From positions 83,498 through 147,497 of the forward strand of contig NZ_JABRWP010000009.1 of NCBI RefSeq assembly GCF_013249045.1: a DNA stretch of 64,000 nt. Direction: 5' to 3'. This document shows positions 62,329 to 64,000 of the stretch, in pieces; position 1 is the first letter of the stretch, and every line of letters begins with the position of its first letter. Position numbers and translations under genes: made by a program. The DNA is from Winogradskyella eckloniae. GTDB taxonomy: Bacteria > Bacteroidota > Bacteroidia > Flavobacteriales > Flavobacteriaceae. The notes beneath the pieces are model-generated. The model worked only from the letters and a program-made list of their open reading frames with translations. It had not been told where the DNA came from and did no database searches.

Positions 62329-64000
62329 ATGAAACAAAAGTACCTAAGGCAGTCTAGGATTAGATTTGCACTTTTATTATTCTTTGCTTCAATGCTGTCT
62401 GTCTGGGCGGGAACTGAAGGTAATTATGATGAAAATGGAGTGGAAATATCTAGCGATATCGCCTCTAAAGATTCATTCGATTTAATGGCCACGTCGTGTG
62501 GTTCGGTAACTGGAATTTATATTTATGATCAAGCAACGGATGCGTCAGCTTATGGACCTATTCCAAACAATGCTCAGATAAATATTAATTCACTTCCTAG
62601 TAATTATTATCTAGTAGCGCACACCGCAGGAACTGTAGGTAGTGTAAAATTTACATTAGGTAACACTTCAATCATCGAAAACGTTAGTTTGTTTACGTTT
62701 CCGGCAGGTGGTACAAATTGGAATGCAGGTGTCGGTTCTTATACGGTAACAGTAAAAGCGTATAAAGAAGATGGTGCTTCTGGGCAATTATGTGATACGG
62801 ATGTATATTCTTTCGATATTGTAGGAGGCTCTTCAGCTATAGTTCCGCCTAGTAGCCCAAATTGTTCGTCTGGTGCTTTTTTATGGGAAAATAATATTGA
62901 CGTTAATAATTTAACTGGTAATTCTGGAATTCCAGAAGCTGATGTTAGGTTAAAAGATGGAGGAGATACTCAGTTTACGATTCCTGGACCATATCCTGCA
63001 GAATTTAATAGTGCAGTAACTGTGTCTTTAGACGAGGTTGTCTCATGGGATGGATACACAAATCGAGTAAATATATCTCAAGGTAATGAAAAATGGAAAG
63101 TTGTATTCAAAAAGAACGGTAGTGTTGTTTTTGAGTCTTCATATACGCAAGATGTTGCAGATAATGTGAGATCGGCAGAATGGGTTGGTCCATTAGAAAC
63201 AGATGTGTTTTTACCGAATGGTACAGATGAAATTATTATTGTGCATTATGAGGATTCGCAATTAGGAGAAGGTTCAATAGACGGAGTTTCTAACTCAGTA
63301 GCACCTTCATCTATTTGTATATCTTATGAAGCGCCAGAGATTGTAGTGCCTAGTAGCCCTACATGTGATAACGGTTCTTTCTTATGGGAAAATAATATAG
63401 ATGTTACTAATTTAGAAGGTCCAAATTTAATTCCAGTAGCTGATTTAAGATTAAAGGATGGTGGTGACACAAAGTTTACGATTCCAGGTCCTTATCCAAG
63501 TGAGTTTAATGATGCAGTAACAGTATCGTTAGATGAAGTTGTGTCTTGGGATGGTTATGGAACTCGAGCGAGTTCAGATCAAAGGTTTGAAAAATGGAAA
63601 GTTGTTTTTAAGAAGAATGGAAATGTGGTATTTGAATCTTCTTATACACAAGATGTGCCAGACAATGTCATTTCAGCGGAATGGGTTGGTTCATTAGAGT
63701 CTAATATTTTCTTGCCAAATGGTACTGATGAAATAATAATTGTTCATATTGAAGACCCAACCTTAGGTGAAGGGTCTGTTTATGGTTCTTCTAATTCAGT
63801 TGTGCCATCGTCTATTTGTATTTCATATGAGTCAGCTCCTGCATCATTAGGAGATACAGTATTCTTGGATGAAGACGAAGATGGTATTCAAGATCCAGGA
63901 GAAGAAGGTGTTGCAGGTGTTACAGTAAACTTATTAGATTGTAACAACAACCAATTAGCAACAACAACTACAGATGCTAACGGTAACTATTCATTTACAG
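62329..64000 (+). CDS. Large exported protein with 167-residue tandem repeats (5' part)
   Basis: The frame starts at ATG 62329 and is open to the window end (557 codons). A signal peptide begins MKQKYLRQSRIRFALLLFF. Residues about 40-170 are a beta-rich domain. Two tandem units follow, starting at about 62848 and 63349, each opening P-SSP-C and ending SICISYE; they are 501 bp apart. The last visible part (LGDTVFLDEDEDGIQDPGEE) begins an SdrD-B-like (Cna_B-type) repeat, typical of adhesins. More repeats and a T9SS tail are expected beyond the window. Confidence 0.88.
   Translation, partial: MKQKYLRQSRIRFALLLFFASMLSVWAGTEGNYDENGVEISSDIASKDSFDLMATSCGSVTGIYIYDQATDASAYGPIPNNAQININSLPSNYYLVAHTAGTVGSVKFTLGNTSIIENVSLFTFPAGGTNWNAGVGSYTVTVKAYKEDGASGQLCDTDVYSFDIVGGSSAIVPPSSPNCSSGAFLWENNIDVNNLTGNSGIPEADVRLKDGGDTQFTIPGPYPAEFNSAVTVSLDEVVSWDGYTNRVNISQGNEKWKVVFKKNGSVVFESSYTQDVADNVRSAEWVGPLETDVFLPNGTDEIIIVHYEDSQLGEGSIDGVSNSVAPSSICISYEAPEIVVPSSPTCDNGSFLWENNIDVTNLEGPNLIPVADLRLKDGGDTKFTIPGPYPSEFNDAVTVSLDEVVSWDGYGTRASSDQRFEKWKVVFKKNGNVVFESSYTQDVPDNVISAEWVGSLESNIFLPNGTDEIIIVHIEDPTLGEGSVYGSSNSVVPSSICISYESAPASLGDTVFLDEDEDGIQDPGEEGVAGVTVNLLDCNNNQLATTTTDANGNYSFT

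Overview
The window looks like chromosome of a marine-type Flavobacteriaceae bacterium (Bacteroidota). The evidence is low GC content, promoters of the Bacteroidota type (TTG, about 19 bases, TAnnTTTG), and secreted proteins with a type IX secretion (T9SS) C-terminal sorting tail (SLYPNPV / RLYPNPV). Lineage-typical families (DUF6090, DUF6952, FabV, GYF_2, CarboxypepD_reg-like) point the same way. I cannot name genus or species. No rRNA, tRNA, CRISPR array, prophage or transposase was recognised. The only RNA gene is a small-type SRP RNA at 15.57 kb.

Layout. 0-5.4 kb: a truncated secreted protein, a large Calx-beta T9SS protein and a lipoprotein. 5.4-5.7 kb: a long imperfect inverted repeat. 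5.7-10.4 kb: an RluA-family pseudouridine synthase with an unusual N-terminal half, fumarylacetoacetase and serine hydroxymethyltransferase, with simple tandem repeats in the convergent gap. 10.4-15.5 kb: minus-strand envelope proteins, a thioesterase and glutaminyl-peptide cyclotransferase. 15.5-21.5 kb: SRP RNA, an SDR oxidoreductase, transaldolase/FSA, a thioredoxin-fold lipoprotein without its cysteines, a YbiT-type ABC-F protein and DUF2007. 21.7-28.1 kb is rich in redox genes: katG plus an ankyrin protein, a thioredoxin-reductase-like flavoprotein, a hydrolase, and a peroxiredoxin-thioredoxin-DUF6952 operon. 28.3-37.3 kb: an NhaC antiporter, a PLP-dependent sulfur amino acid enzyme divergent from an Lrp regulator, a PAS-LuxR regulator, an S41 peptidase, and lpdA-fabV.

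37.3-42.5 kb is a TetR-ABC-HlyD-TolC export operon. Its ATPase domain has lost nearly every catalytic motif except Walker A, and a palindrome abuts its promoter. 43.9-45.5 kb holds an ECF sigma factor, an overlapping 57-residue gene that is easily missed, and an MscS-related channel. 45.8-49.8 kb holds a DEAD-box helicase and then three orphan genes separated by related imperfect palindromes of about 140 bp, giving a cassette-like arrangement. 49.8-61.8 kb: an aldose-1-epimerase-like protein, a 101-bp MITE-like inverted repeat, pabB, tilS, ade (three consecutive genes with non-ATG starts), a second T9SS protein, two hydrolases and two small proteins. The window ends inside a large secreted protein with 167-residue tandem repeats followed by an SdrD-B-like domain.

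Most of the window is ordinary housekeeping and envelope sequence. The best candidates for something undescribed are the cassette-like repeats (47.4-49.3 kb), the degenerate ABC exporter operon, and the small protein coupled to the sigma factor. All functional calls come from reading motifs; no database search was run.
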